Shown here: in pieces, positions 25,201-30,582 of the stretch
Position numbering within the stretch: position 1 is the stretch's first letter
How the letters are laid out: the number at the start of each line of letters is the position of its first letter
Assembly (NCBI RefSeq): GCF_016107285.1
Contig: NZ_RCVQ01000005.1
Coordinates: 248,001-312,000, forward strand
Source of the DNA: Roseomonas sp. KE0001
GTDB lineage: Bacteria > Pseudomonadota > Alphaproteobacteria > Acetobacterales > Acetobacteraceae
Direction: 5' to 3'
DNA length: 64,000 bases
Made by a program: the position numbers and the translations under genes
Notes under the pieces: model-generated
Told to the model about the DNA's origin: nothing
The model's database searches: none
What the model saw: only the letters and a program-made list of their open reading frames with translations

Positions 25201-25415
25201 CCAGCCTGGCGCGGCGCGACCGCCGTGCCCTGATCGGCGCCCGCCTGCTGATCGTGGAAGGCCATGTCGAGCGCGGCCAGGGCGACCACGCCGTGCCCAT
25301 CCTGCATCTGATCGCCAGCCGCCTGATCGATCGGACGGCGCTGCTGGACGGGCTGGAGGCGGAGACCTCCGCCTCCCGCTCGCCCCGCCTGCAGCCCAGC
25401 CGCGACTTCCGCTGA
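22194..25415 (+). CDS. dnaE2: Error-prone DNA polymerase III alpha subunit DnaE2 (ImuC)
   Basis: C-family polymerase of 1073 residues. The PHP domain is at the N-terminus (SLLEGASQPDELVAMAAALG, SLAGVVRAHVAAREAG). The polymerase core contains GRGSAANSAVCYVLGITAI, the catalytic aspartates in PPDIDVDFEHERREEVIQHI, THVGGFVITEGPLVELAVV and VGVFQVESRAQMNMLPRL. An OB-like region near the C-terminus ends in RSPRLQPSRDFR. It overlaps imuB by 17 bases. With ImuA and ImuB it carries out damage-induced translesion synthesis and mutagenesis. Confidence 0.93.
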   Translation: MASSPEDPPGFAELCARSCFSLLEGASQPDELVAMAAALGHAGFGLCDRMSLAGVVRAHVAAREAGLPFALGARLVLQDGPEMLAWPTDRAGYGRLTRLLSAARMAARGEACRLAPDAVEAAAEGWALAVLPPPGLPGAAVAAGLRHWSDRLRGRLALPLLCVGACVQAGDEATRLRRLAAMAEAAGGGLLASTEPRFHTPGRRRLADVMTAIRLGRRVEDLGFQAEPNAERRLKPLAAMRALYRDHPAALDWSLRILRASAGFSLGQLRYEYPHEILEDGCSAQETLEGRVRQAVAARWDAPAPGLLRRLEEELRLIGAFGYAPYFLTVHEIVRFAEAEGILCQGRGSAANSAVCYVLGITAIDPEQHDLLFARFLSAARDEPPDIDVDFEHERREEVIQHIYRRYGRDRAAICATVIRYRPRSALREVGKAMGLSEDVTARLAGAAWGPGREETLPALAAGEGLDPEEPRLALALRLAEELQDFPRHLATHVGGFVITEGPLVELAVVTRAAMEDRTVLEWDKEDIDALGILKVDVLGLGMLSCLRRAFDLLAAHKQLPAALRSLPRECPDTFAMLQRADSVGVFQVESRAQMNMLPRLRPRCFYDLVVQVAIVRPGPIQGGMVHPYLQRRARAEPVVFPSPAPPHPPDELVPVLGRTLGVPLFQEQAMRLAIVAAGFSEAEADRLRRDMGRFRQSGKMDEYRQKLVGGMTARGYERDFAERVFEQIRGFGDYGFPESHAASFAHLVWASAWIKCHHPEVFACALLNSQPLGFYAPAQIVRDAVAHGVTVRPVAVNVSAWDCTLEAAAAGSGGLALRLGLRMVRGLAAAEGQALVQARQAGNGAPFTGPEEALRRAGLSRAALEALAAADAFRDCGMDRRQAAWAVHGTERAPPPLFATQDSLPLLPEPQPRLPALGEGAALVADYRATGLTLGRHPLALLRPTLDALGCDDSRRLAAAASGARLRLAGLVLMRQRPGTSKGVVFLTTEDEHGSANIVVYASLARRDRRALIGARLLIVEGHVERGQGDHAVPILHLIASRLIDRTALLDGLEAETSASRSPRLQPSRDFR

Positions 25416-25422
25416 GGCGGCC

Positions 25423-25439
25423 TGTGAACCTTGCCAGCC
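25423..25439 (+). repeat. Iteron 1
   Basis: TGTGAACCTTGCCAGCC, exact consensus, just after the dnaE2 stop. It stands about 90 bases apart from the next copy. Confidence 0.85.
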
Positions 25440-25527
25440 AGGACCGCCCGTGCCGCCTTCCCGCCGCCCTCCAGGCCGGCTGGCGGGCCGCAGGCGGGAC
25501 TCGGCATCCGCGAATCGCCCCTCGTGC

Positions 25528-25544
25528 TGTGAACCTTGCCAGCC
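25528..25544 (+). repeat. Iteron 2
   Basis: TGTGAACCTTGCCAGCC, exact consensus, 19 bases start-to-start from iteron 3, nearly two helical turns. Confidence 0.88.
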
Positions 25545-25546
25545 GA

Positions 25547-25563
25547 TGCGAACCTTGCCAGCC
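25547..25563 (+). repeat. Iteron 3
   Basis: TGCGAACCTTGCCAGCC, one mismatch to consensus (T to C at position 3). Confidence 0.88.
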
Positions 25564-25579
25564 TGGGCGAAGCCGTCCC

Positions 25580-25596
25580 TGTGAACCTTGCCAGCC
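25580..25596 (+). repeat. Iteron 4
   Basis: TGTGAACCTTGCCAGCC, exact consensus, 33 bases start-to-start after iteron 3. Confidence 0.88.
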
Positions 25597-25613
25597 ACCC
25601 GCGCCGCGTCCGC

Positions 25614-25630
25614 TGTGATCCCTGCCAGCC
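25614..25630 (+). repeat. Iteron 5
   Basis: TGTGATCCCTGCCAGCC, two mismatches, 34 bases start-to-start after iteron 4. Confidence 0.8.
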
Positions 25631-25674
25631 CGGCCGATCCGGCATTAAGCCTCCAGAATCAAATGCCTGGCGGG

Positions 25675-25683
25675 TTATCCACG
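25675..25683 (+). promoter_or_regulatory. DnaA-box-like site
   Basis: TTATCCACG differs from the consensus DnaA box TTATCCACA only at the last base. It lies between the iteron groups and overlaps iteron 6 by two bases, as expected for an origin that uses both RepA and DnaA. Confidence 0.65.
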
Positions 25684-25698
25684 CGAACCCTGCCAGCC
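25682..25698 (+). repeat. Iteron 6
   Basis: CGCGAACCCTGCCAGCC, degenerate at three positions but with an intact GCCAGCC end. The AT-richer segment starts right after it. Confidence 0.75.
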
Positions 25699-25741
25699 CT
25701 TCTTCAATAACAATCCTCCTGAATCCCGAAGGATTGCCCTG

Positions 25742-25758
25742 GGCTGGCAAGGATCACA
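25742..25758 (-). repeat. Iteron 7 (inverted)
   Basis: GGCTGGCAAGGATCACA on the + strand, that is TGTGATCCTTGCCAGCC on the - strand, one mismatch. Opposite in orientation to copies 1-6. Confidence 0.83.
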
Positions 25759-25773
25759 GGCCTGGGAGGGAAC

Positions 25774-25790
25774 GGCTGGCAAGGTTCGCA
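25774..25790 (-). repeat. Iteron 8 (inverted)
   Basis: GGCTGGCAAGGTTCGCA on the + strand, one mismatch to consensus, 32 bases from copy 7 and about 40 bases before the repA ATG. It is well placed for RepA to repress its own gene. Confidence 0.83.
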
Positions 25791-25827
25791 TCGACGGCGG
25801 CCGGGAAGCCGTTGCAGTTTTCGCCCC

Positions 25828-26898
25828 ATGGTCGAGCCGAAGACGATTCCCCCTGACCACCCCATTGGCCGCACCGCGGAACGAGGCACGGCTCGCAGGA
25901 ACCAGGGCGACCTGTTCCAGACCGGCACGGACGTGCATCGGGTGGTCGCGACCAAAGGTGTCAAGGGTGCGGTCGAGGCCGCCCAACTCGCCATTCTGGA
26001 GCCCAGGCCGAACAGCCTGTCCAAGGCCCTGGCCGGCCGGATGGGGCGCCAGATCGCCGACAACGCCTCCTCGGCCATCGTGCGCGAATTCGAGGGCACC
26101 AGCGAGATCGGCTACAGCTATTCCGCCTGGTGCCTGGCCGGCCTGCCGCACCGGGACCAGCCCAAGGACCAGAACTGGTTGATCGAGACCGACTTCGCCC
26201 GGCTGCTGGTCCGGCCGGGCGTGCGGCTGCGGGACGACAACAGCCAGGAGTATATCGGCACGCCCTTCGGCAGCTATGCCCGGCTGCTGCTGATCGACTG
26301 GCAGACCGAGGCGCTGGAGCGCGGCAGCCGCGAGATCCACATGGGCCGCTCCGCCAGCGCGGTCGTCACCCGGCTCGGCATCAACCGCGGCGGGCCGAGC
26401 AACGGCAAGGTGGCCGACCAGCTGGAGCGGCTGGCCACCTGCACGGTCGACTTCAGCTTCGGCAACGACAAGAAAGGCGTCATCGTCAACCAGCGGCTGG
26501 TCGATGCCTTCAGCTATGTCGGCGAGCCCGACCCGCGCTCCAAGAAGACGGCGCGGCTGGTCGAACGGGTGATGCTGTCGCAGGCCTTCTTCGACGAGCT
26601 GCGGCGCCATCCGGTGCTGGTGGACCGCGCGGCGCTGCGGGACATGACCACCTCCCCTCTCGCCATCGACATCTACCTCTGGCTCGCCTACCGGCTGCAC
26701 TCCCTGCAGAAGGAGACGCCGATCGGCTGGGAAAGGCTCTGGCGGCAGTTCGGCTCCAAGGTCGGCGCGCTGAAGAACTTCAAGACCCAGTTCGAGGGGC
26801 CGCTTCACCTGGCGCTGTCCTCCTACAAGAACGCCAAGGTCCGCGTCACCGACCGCGGACTGCTGCTGGAGCCCTCCCCGCCTCCCATCCGCCCCTAG
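25828..26898 (+). CDS. repA: Plasmid replication initiator RepA
   Basis: Replication protein of 356 residues that matches the RPA-type plasmid RepA family found on large alphaproteobacterial plasmids. Recognisable stretches are REFEGTSEIGYSYSAWCLAG, YIGTPFGSYARLLLIDWQTE and SAVVTRLGINRGGPSNGKVADQ. C-terminal basic and aromatic residues (YLWLAYRLHSLQKE, WERLWRQFGSK) fit a DNA-binding winged helix. It should bind the iterons upstream and recruit DnaA and helicase. No strong ribosome site precedes the ATG. An inverted iteron lies immediately after its stop. Confidence 0.9.
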   Translation: MVEPKTIPPDHPIGRTAERGTARRNQGDLFQTGTDVHRVVATKGVKGAVEAAQLAILEPRPNSLSKALAGRMGRQIADNASSAIVREFEGTSEIGYSYSAWCLAGLPHRDQPKDQNWLIETDFARLLVRPGVRLRDDNSQEYIGTPFGSYARLLLIDWQTEALERGSREIHMGRSASAVVTRLGINRGGPSNGKVADQLERLATCTVDFSFGNDKKGVIVNQRLVDAFSYVGEPDPRSKKTARLVERVMLSQAFFDELRRHPVLVDRAALRDMTTSPLAIDIYLWLAYRLHSLQKETPIGWERLWRQFGSKVGALKNFKTQFEGPLHLALSSYKNAKVRVTDRGLLLEPSPPPIRP

Positions 26899-26900
26899 CC

Positions 26901-26917
26901 GGCTTGCAAGGTTCACA
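26901..26917 (-). repeat. Iteron 9 (inverted, downstream of repA)
   Basis: GGCTTGCAAGGTTCACA on the + strand, one mismatch to consensus, in the 37-base gap between the convergent repA and parB stops. Confidence 0.78.
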
Positions 26918-26935
26918 CCCCGGCAGCGCCCGGGG

Positions 26936-28036
26936 TCACGACTTCGGGGAAGGCTCCCGCGCCATCAGCTCCGGCAGCCGGTCGATCAACGACTGAACCG
27001 TCTCGTCCGGCAGCGCCGTCGCGAAGCGGAACACCCATTGGCCGCCATTGCGGGTCAAGGTTCCCAGCCTCTGACCCTTATGGACGATATGCCGCCGCTC
27101 CGGCAGGGCGGCCCGGCCGGAGGCGGCGGGACCGCGCCCCTCGGCGGCCCGCATCAGGAGAGCGATCTGCTCCTCGCCATCGATCAGGCCGCGGTCACCG
27201 CCCGCATCCTGCATCTGGGCATCGAGCGCGGAGAGAATGCGGGGCAGCACCGCCTCATCGGCCTCCACGGCCTCCATCACCCGCCGCGCCCGCAGCATGG
27301 CCAGGCGTCGTGGCTCCTTGAGCCGGCGGATGATCTCCTCGGGGAAGCGCGACAGCCGCAGATAGAGGCTGAGGGTTGAGGGATCGAGACCGAACTGCGC
27401 GGCGATCTCGCGCGACTGGAGATCGAGGCGCGCCCGCACCTGTGCGAACCAACGCGCCCGCTCCAGGGCGGAGATATCCTCCCGTCGCTCGTTCTCCGAG
27501 AATTGGACCCGCAGCATGGCCGCGTCATCCAGCGGGCGGACGCGGGACAGGACCTGGAGGCCCAGCTGACGGCAGGCCTCGAGGCGCCGCCGCCCGGCCG
27601 CGATCTCGAACCCCCCCTCCCCCGCCACCCGGACCGTGATGGCATCGTTCTGCCCGTTGGCCCGGATATCGGCCAGCAAGGCCTCGAATTCCGGCCCCTC
27701 GAAGGCGCCCGGCAGGCGGTCATGCGGCAAGGGGTCGCGGATCAGGCCAGGGTCCAGGAAGAGAAACTCCTCCTCCGAGGCCCCCGCCCGCTCGGCCAGC
27801 CCGCGGGTCCGGGCCAGTTGCTCCTCCAGGGCGGCATTGGTGGTGCTGGCGCGGGCCAGCTCGGCCTCCAGCCGGCCGATGCGCTCGCGCAGGCCTTCCG
27901 CCATGGCGCCCAGGGCCGCCGCGGGGCGGTGCGTCGCCCCAGGCGAGCCGAGGGCCGCGGGCTCACCGGCCACCGTTGCGGTCCGGTCGCGCAAGGCCTG
28001 GGCCAGGTTCTGGAAGCGGGATGCGGGAGGCTTCAT
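26936..28036 (-). CDS. parB: ParB/RepB-type partition protein
   Basis: Partition protein of 366 residues. The N-terminal 100 residues hold a coiled coil (LRERIGRLEAELARAS). The ParB core follows with the nucleotide-binding motif FEIAAGRRRLEACRQLG, SENERREDISALERARWF and a helix-turn-helix in REIAAQFGLDPSTLSLYLRL. It should bind the centromere site and stimulate ParA. The ATG overlaps the parA stop (ATGA), so the two form an operon. The frame is open far upstream inside parA but the overlap and the conserved N-terminus MKPPASRFQNLAQAL set the start. Confidence 0.92.
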   Translation of the reverse strand: MKPPASRFQNLAQALRDRTATVAGEPAALGSPGATHRPAAALGAMAEGLRERIGRLEAELARASTTNAALEEQLARTRGLAERAGASEEEFLFLDPGLIRDPLPHDRLPGAFEGPEFEALLADIRANGQNDAITVRVAGEGGFEIAAGRRRLEACRQLGLQVLSRVRPLDDAAMLRVQFSENERREDISALERARWFAQVRARLDLQSREIAAQFGLDPSTLSLYLRLSRFPEEIIRRLKEPRRLAMLRARRVMEAVEADEAVLPRILSALDAQMQDAGGDRGLIDGEEQIALLMRAAEGRGPAASGRAALPERRHIVHKGQRLGTLTRNGGQWVFRFATALPDETVQSLIDRLPELMAREPSPKS

Positions 28037-29238
28037 GCCTGTTGCTCCTTGCGACCCGGCCGCCCCTCGCCGCTCGCCCGCCCCCAGTGGCGCAGGATGG
28101 CGGCCTCGATGGCGCGGTTGACGGCGTTGGCGCTGGCGATGGCCCGGTTGTAGGCGGCCCGGTCGGTGCTGGGCTCGTACTCGTAGAGGGTTTCCTTGCC
28201 GAAGCCCGCCGTGCCGACGATCCGGGAATGCAGGAAGGCCTCCCGCAGGACAAGAGACCCGAAGCGCTCGCGGATCAGCTGCGCCAGGGCATCCTGACTG
28301 CGGTCGGTGGGATCGAAGGCGGTGAGCAGGATATGGCTGAAGGCGAAGTCCAGGCCGTGTCCGAAGGCGGCCTGGAACTCGGCGGTGTAATCGGACAGAT
28401 GGGCGAAGAACTCGCCGGTCGAGGCCAGGTCGGTCATGGTGGCGCGGCTGGGCACGATGATGCCTGTGGCGGCGTGCAGGGCCGTGGACATCAGCATGTT
28501 GACGTCCGGACGGGTGTCGACCACCGCGATGTCGTAGCGGTCCTGAACCGTGCTCAGGAAAGCCTTCAACTCGTCGAAGTAAAGGATTTCCTCCTCGACC
28601 CCCTGCCCGGCACGGCGCGCGAGAATCTCCTCGCCCTCTCCTAAAGCTGGGCTGGCGGGGACGAGATCGATGGCCGGCCAGTAGGTCGGGCGACAGAGCC
28701 TCACGGCCGGCTCGGCCGCGCTGCCGGCAGGACGGTTCAGCCAGGCTGTGAAGCAACCTTCGGCCCCGACGTCGAGGCCGGGCTGGAAGCCGAACTGCGC
28801 CGAGGCACTGCCCTGGCTGTCGAGATCGACCATCAGCACCCTATAGCCCGCGAGCGCCATATATTGGGCGAAGTGAACGCTGCTGGTCGTCTTCGCGGAA
28901 CCGCCCTTGAAGTTGGTGAAGACGACAGTGGCCAGGGCTTCGCCGGAAGCCGGGTCGCGACGCGTGGAGATGAGCTTCCCTTGAGCCTCAAGCTGGCGCC
29001 GAGCCTGTTGCAACTCACCGAAGGTGAGACGGGCGCGCGGTGCGATCCCCCGGACTTCCTGGCGCGGAAGGGCCTGACGCAACAGGCGCGGCGCCACTCC
29101 CCACAGACTGGCGATTTCCGCGACCGAGAAATCCCGCAGTCGTTTGCGCCGCTCCGGCGCGTTCTCGATCTCGATGGCGCTGCGCTGCGCCTCGCGCAGC
29201 ACCTGGGCGACATGCCGGAAGGCTTCGGACTGACTCAT
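28033..29238 (-). CDS. parA: ParA-type partition ATPase with N-terminal DNA-binding region
   Basis: Type Ia ParA of 401 residues. The N-terminal 110 residues contain a predicted helix-turn-helix (FSVAEIASLWGVAPRLLRQA) as in ParA proteins that repress their own operon. The ATPase has the deviant Walker A FKGGSAKTTSSVHFAQYMA, the VDLDSQGSASAQFGF motif and the Walker B-like YDIAVVDTRPDVNML. It drives segregation of the replicon with ParB. The start ATG was chosen by the conserved N-terminus MSQSEAFRHVAQVLREAQR; the frame continues upstream through the operator palindromes, which is not plausible coding. Confidence 0.92.
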   Translation of the reverse strand: MSQSEAFRHVAQVLREAQRSAIEIENAPERRKRLRDFSVAEIASLWGVAPRLLRQALPRQEVRGIAPRARLTFGELQQARRQLEAQGKLISTRRDPASGEALATVVFTNFKGGSAKTTSSVHFAQYMALAGYRVLMVDLDSQGSASAQFGFQPGLDVGAEGCFTAWLNRPAGSAAEPAVRLCRPTYWPAIDLVPASPALGEGEEILARRAGQGVEEEILYFDELKAFLSTVQDRYDIAVVDTRPDVNMLMSTALHAATGIIVPSRATMTDLASTGEFFAHLSDYTAEFQAAFGHGLDFAFSHILLTAFDPTDRSQDALAQLIRERFGSLVLREAFLHSRIVGTAGFGKETLYEYEPSTDRAAYNRAIASANAVNRAIEAAILRHWGRASGEGRPGRKEQQA

Positions 29239-29300
29239 GCGATCGCGGCTTCCCGAACGGTTGCTCTCCGCATAAGCAGTCGGCTTCAGAATGGGAAGCC

Positions 29301-29324
29301 CCTCCCGCACTTGGATGCATCCAA
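29301..29324 (+). repeat. Left arm of 24-bp inverted repeat
   Basis: Contains the palindrome TTGGATGCATCCAA at 29311-29324, preceded by CCTCCCGCAC. The reverse complement occurs exactly in the right arm. Centre-to-centre distance of the palindromes is 45 bases. Confidence 0.9.
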
Positions 29325-29355
29325 TCGACGCCCTCCATGGGCACCGCACCCAGGG

Positions 29356-29379
29356 TTGGATGCATCCAAGTGCGGGAGG
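29356..29379 (-). repeat. Right arm of 24-bp inverted repeat
   Basis: Contains the palindrome TTGGATGCATCCAA at 29356-29369, followed by GTGCGGGAGG, an exact reverse complement of the left arm. Confidence 0.9.
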
Positions 29380-29403
29380 GCAGGCAGAGGAAGAGGCCTT
29401 TTC

Positions 29404-30126
29404 GTGAGCCAATCCGATGAACTTGCGAAGGTCAAGGAGCGTATCCGCCTGCTGACGGAGAGGACGGTCTCCAACGGCTGCACGGAGGCCGAGGCCCTGC
29501 AAGCCGCGGAGATGGTGGGCCGCCTGCTCGACCGCTACGCGCTGAGCATGAGCGAGATTGAGGTCCGGCAGTCGGTCTGCGTCCAACGCAGCGTCCCTCT
29601 GATGGGACGGCAGCGACGACCCATCGATGCCTGCGTGCCGGCCGTGGCGCGCTTCTGCGACTGCAAGGTCTGGCTGGCGCGGGAGGGCGAACAGGCGGAG
29701 TACGTATTCTTTGGTTTCGAGGAAGATGTCAGCCTGGCCATCTATCTGCTCGCCGTCGTCGAGAGAGGCATGCGGCATGAGCTCGAAGCCTTCCGCGCCC
29801 TCCGTCCGCAGCTTCGCGGCCCGGATCTGCGCGTGGCGTCCCGGCGCCACCAGCAGGGCATGGCCGTCCGCGTCGGCGAGCGCCTGGAGGCCATGCACCG
29901 CGAGCGTGGCCGGCAGCGGCACAGGGAGGCGCCGGCGGGCGCCGCGCTCATGGTGGTCAAGCAGGCGACGGTGGAAGAGGCCTTCCGTGAAACCCGCATC
30001 CGCCTGACCCGAACCCGGCCCAGCGCCGTCCGGCTGGATGCCGCCTATCGGCAGGGCTACGACGCCGGAGGCCGGATCAATCTCAACCGGCCGCTGCGGG
30101 GGCAGGAGAGGGAGCGGCTGCCGTGA
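29404..30126 (+). CDS. DUF2786-like domain protein
   Basis: Protein of about 240 residues. The N-terminus (KVKERIRLLTERTVSNGCTE, then EAEALQAAEMVGRLLDRYAL) resembles the DUF2786 domain; the middle part has FCDCKVWLAREGEQAEYVFF and FEEDVSLAIYLLAVVERGMR, as in proteins with a DUF2786 head and a second conserved domain. The C-terminal third is basic and helical (RRHQQGMAVRVGERLEAMHR). Function is unknown for the family. The GTG start has AGGAAGAGG upstream; the open frame continues further up but crosses the palindromic control region. It overlaps the next gene by four bases, so the two act as a pair. It is divergent from parA. Confidence 0.75.
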   Translation: MSQSDELAKVKERIRLLTERTVSNGCTEAEALQAAEMVGRLLDRYALSMSEIEVRQSVCVQRSVPLMGRQRRPIDACVPAVARFCDCKVWLAREGEQAEYVFFGFEEDVSLAIYLLAVVERGMRHELEAFRALRPQLRGPDLRVASRRHQQGMAVRVGERLEAMHRERGRQRHREAPAGAALMVVKQATVEEAFRETRIRLTRTRPSAVRLDAAYRQGYDAGGRINLNRPLRGQERERLP

Positions 30127-30560
30127 CGGCGCGCGATGTCCAGCGCGGGCGGGTCTATGCGTGGGAGGACGCCATCATGGCGGAGCTTGCGCCGGGAACG
30201 CTTCGCTTCGAGGCGGCGCAGCCCATGGTCGATGCCCTCTGGGCCGAGCAGGGGCTGCGTCACCCGCCTCGTGTCGAGCGCCTGCCGGTCCAGGCGCGCC
30301 GGCGGCAGGCGGATGCCGATCGTCTCCGCATCCGCCTGCCGCCGGAATTCCCGGCCTGGCTTCTGCTGCACGAACTGGCCCATGCCCTGAGCACCACCTT
30401 CGATGGCCGTTCGGATGGGCACGGTCCCCGTTTCATGGGGCTCTACCTGGGCCTGCTGATCCGCTATCTGCGCCTGCCAGAGGACTGGCTGCTGGCCAGC
30501 CTGTCCGCGCGCGGCATCCGCGTGGCGCGCGACGCGCGGCCGGCCTTCCTGGATCCCTGA
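30123..30560 (+). CDS. Small putative zinc metalloprotein with HELAH motif
   Basis: Protein of 145 residues. It has LLLHELAHALS (HExxH zinc motif) and, 14 residues later, DGHGPRFMGLYLGLLIRYL, where the His in GHG and the acidic neighbours could complete a zinc site, as in SprT-like and other minimal metallopeptidase folds. No signal peptide. The GTG start overlaps the stop of the DUF2786-like gene (GTGA). I do not recognise a named family. Possible roles are cleavage of a plasmid or host protein in DNA repair or replication control; this is inference only. Confidence 0.7.
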   Translation: MTARDVQRGRVYAWEDAIMAELAPGTLRFEAAQPMVDALWAEQGLRHPPRVERLPVQARRRQADADRLRIRLPPEFPAWLLLHELAHALSTTFDGRSDGHGPRFMGLYLGLLIRYLRLPEDWLLASLSARGIRVARDARPAFLDP

Positions 30561-30582
30561 AGGTCGGCCGGGCAAGTCGTGC

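Larger units (their letters stand above)
25416..25827. other. Probable replication origin of the replicon (iteron region)
   Basis: Gene-free stretch of 412 bases directly upstream of repA. It carries eight copies of a 17-base iteron, consensus TGTGAACCTTGCCAGCC, six direct and two inverted, plus a DnaA-box-like TTATCCACG and a short AT-richer segment (about 25699-25732) between the direct and inverted groups. Iterons, DnaA box, AT-rich element and adjacent initiator gene make this the likely oriV. The inverted copies nearest the ATG may serve repA autoregulation. Confidence 0.85.
29239..29403. promoter_or_regulatory. Divergent parA / DUF2786-like gene control region with paired palindromes (parS/operator)
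   Basis: A 165-base divergent region. It holds a perfect 24-bp inverted repeat, arms at 29301-29324 and 29356-29379 with a 31-base spacer. Each arm contains the self-complementary 14-mer TTGGATGCATCCAA. Such symmetry in front of parA suggests the ParA operator or the ParB centromere, or both, and could control the divergent genes together. Confidence 0.75.

Noticed and set aside
21480-25598. Open frame of 1372 codons antisense to imuB-dnaE2
   Set aside because: Runs opposite to clearly conserved polymerase genes and consists of low-complexity Arg/Ala/Gly/Gln sequence, a GC-driven shadow.
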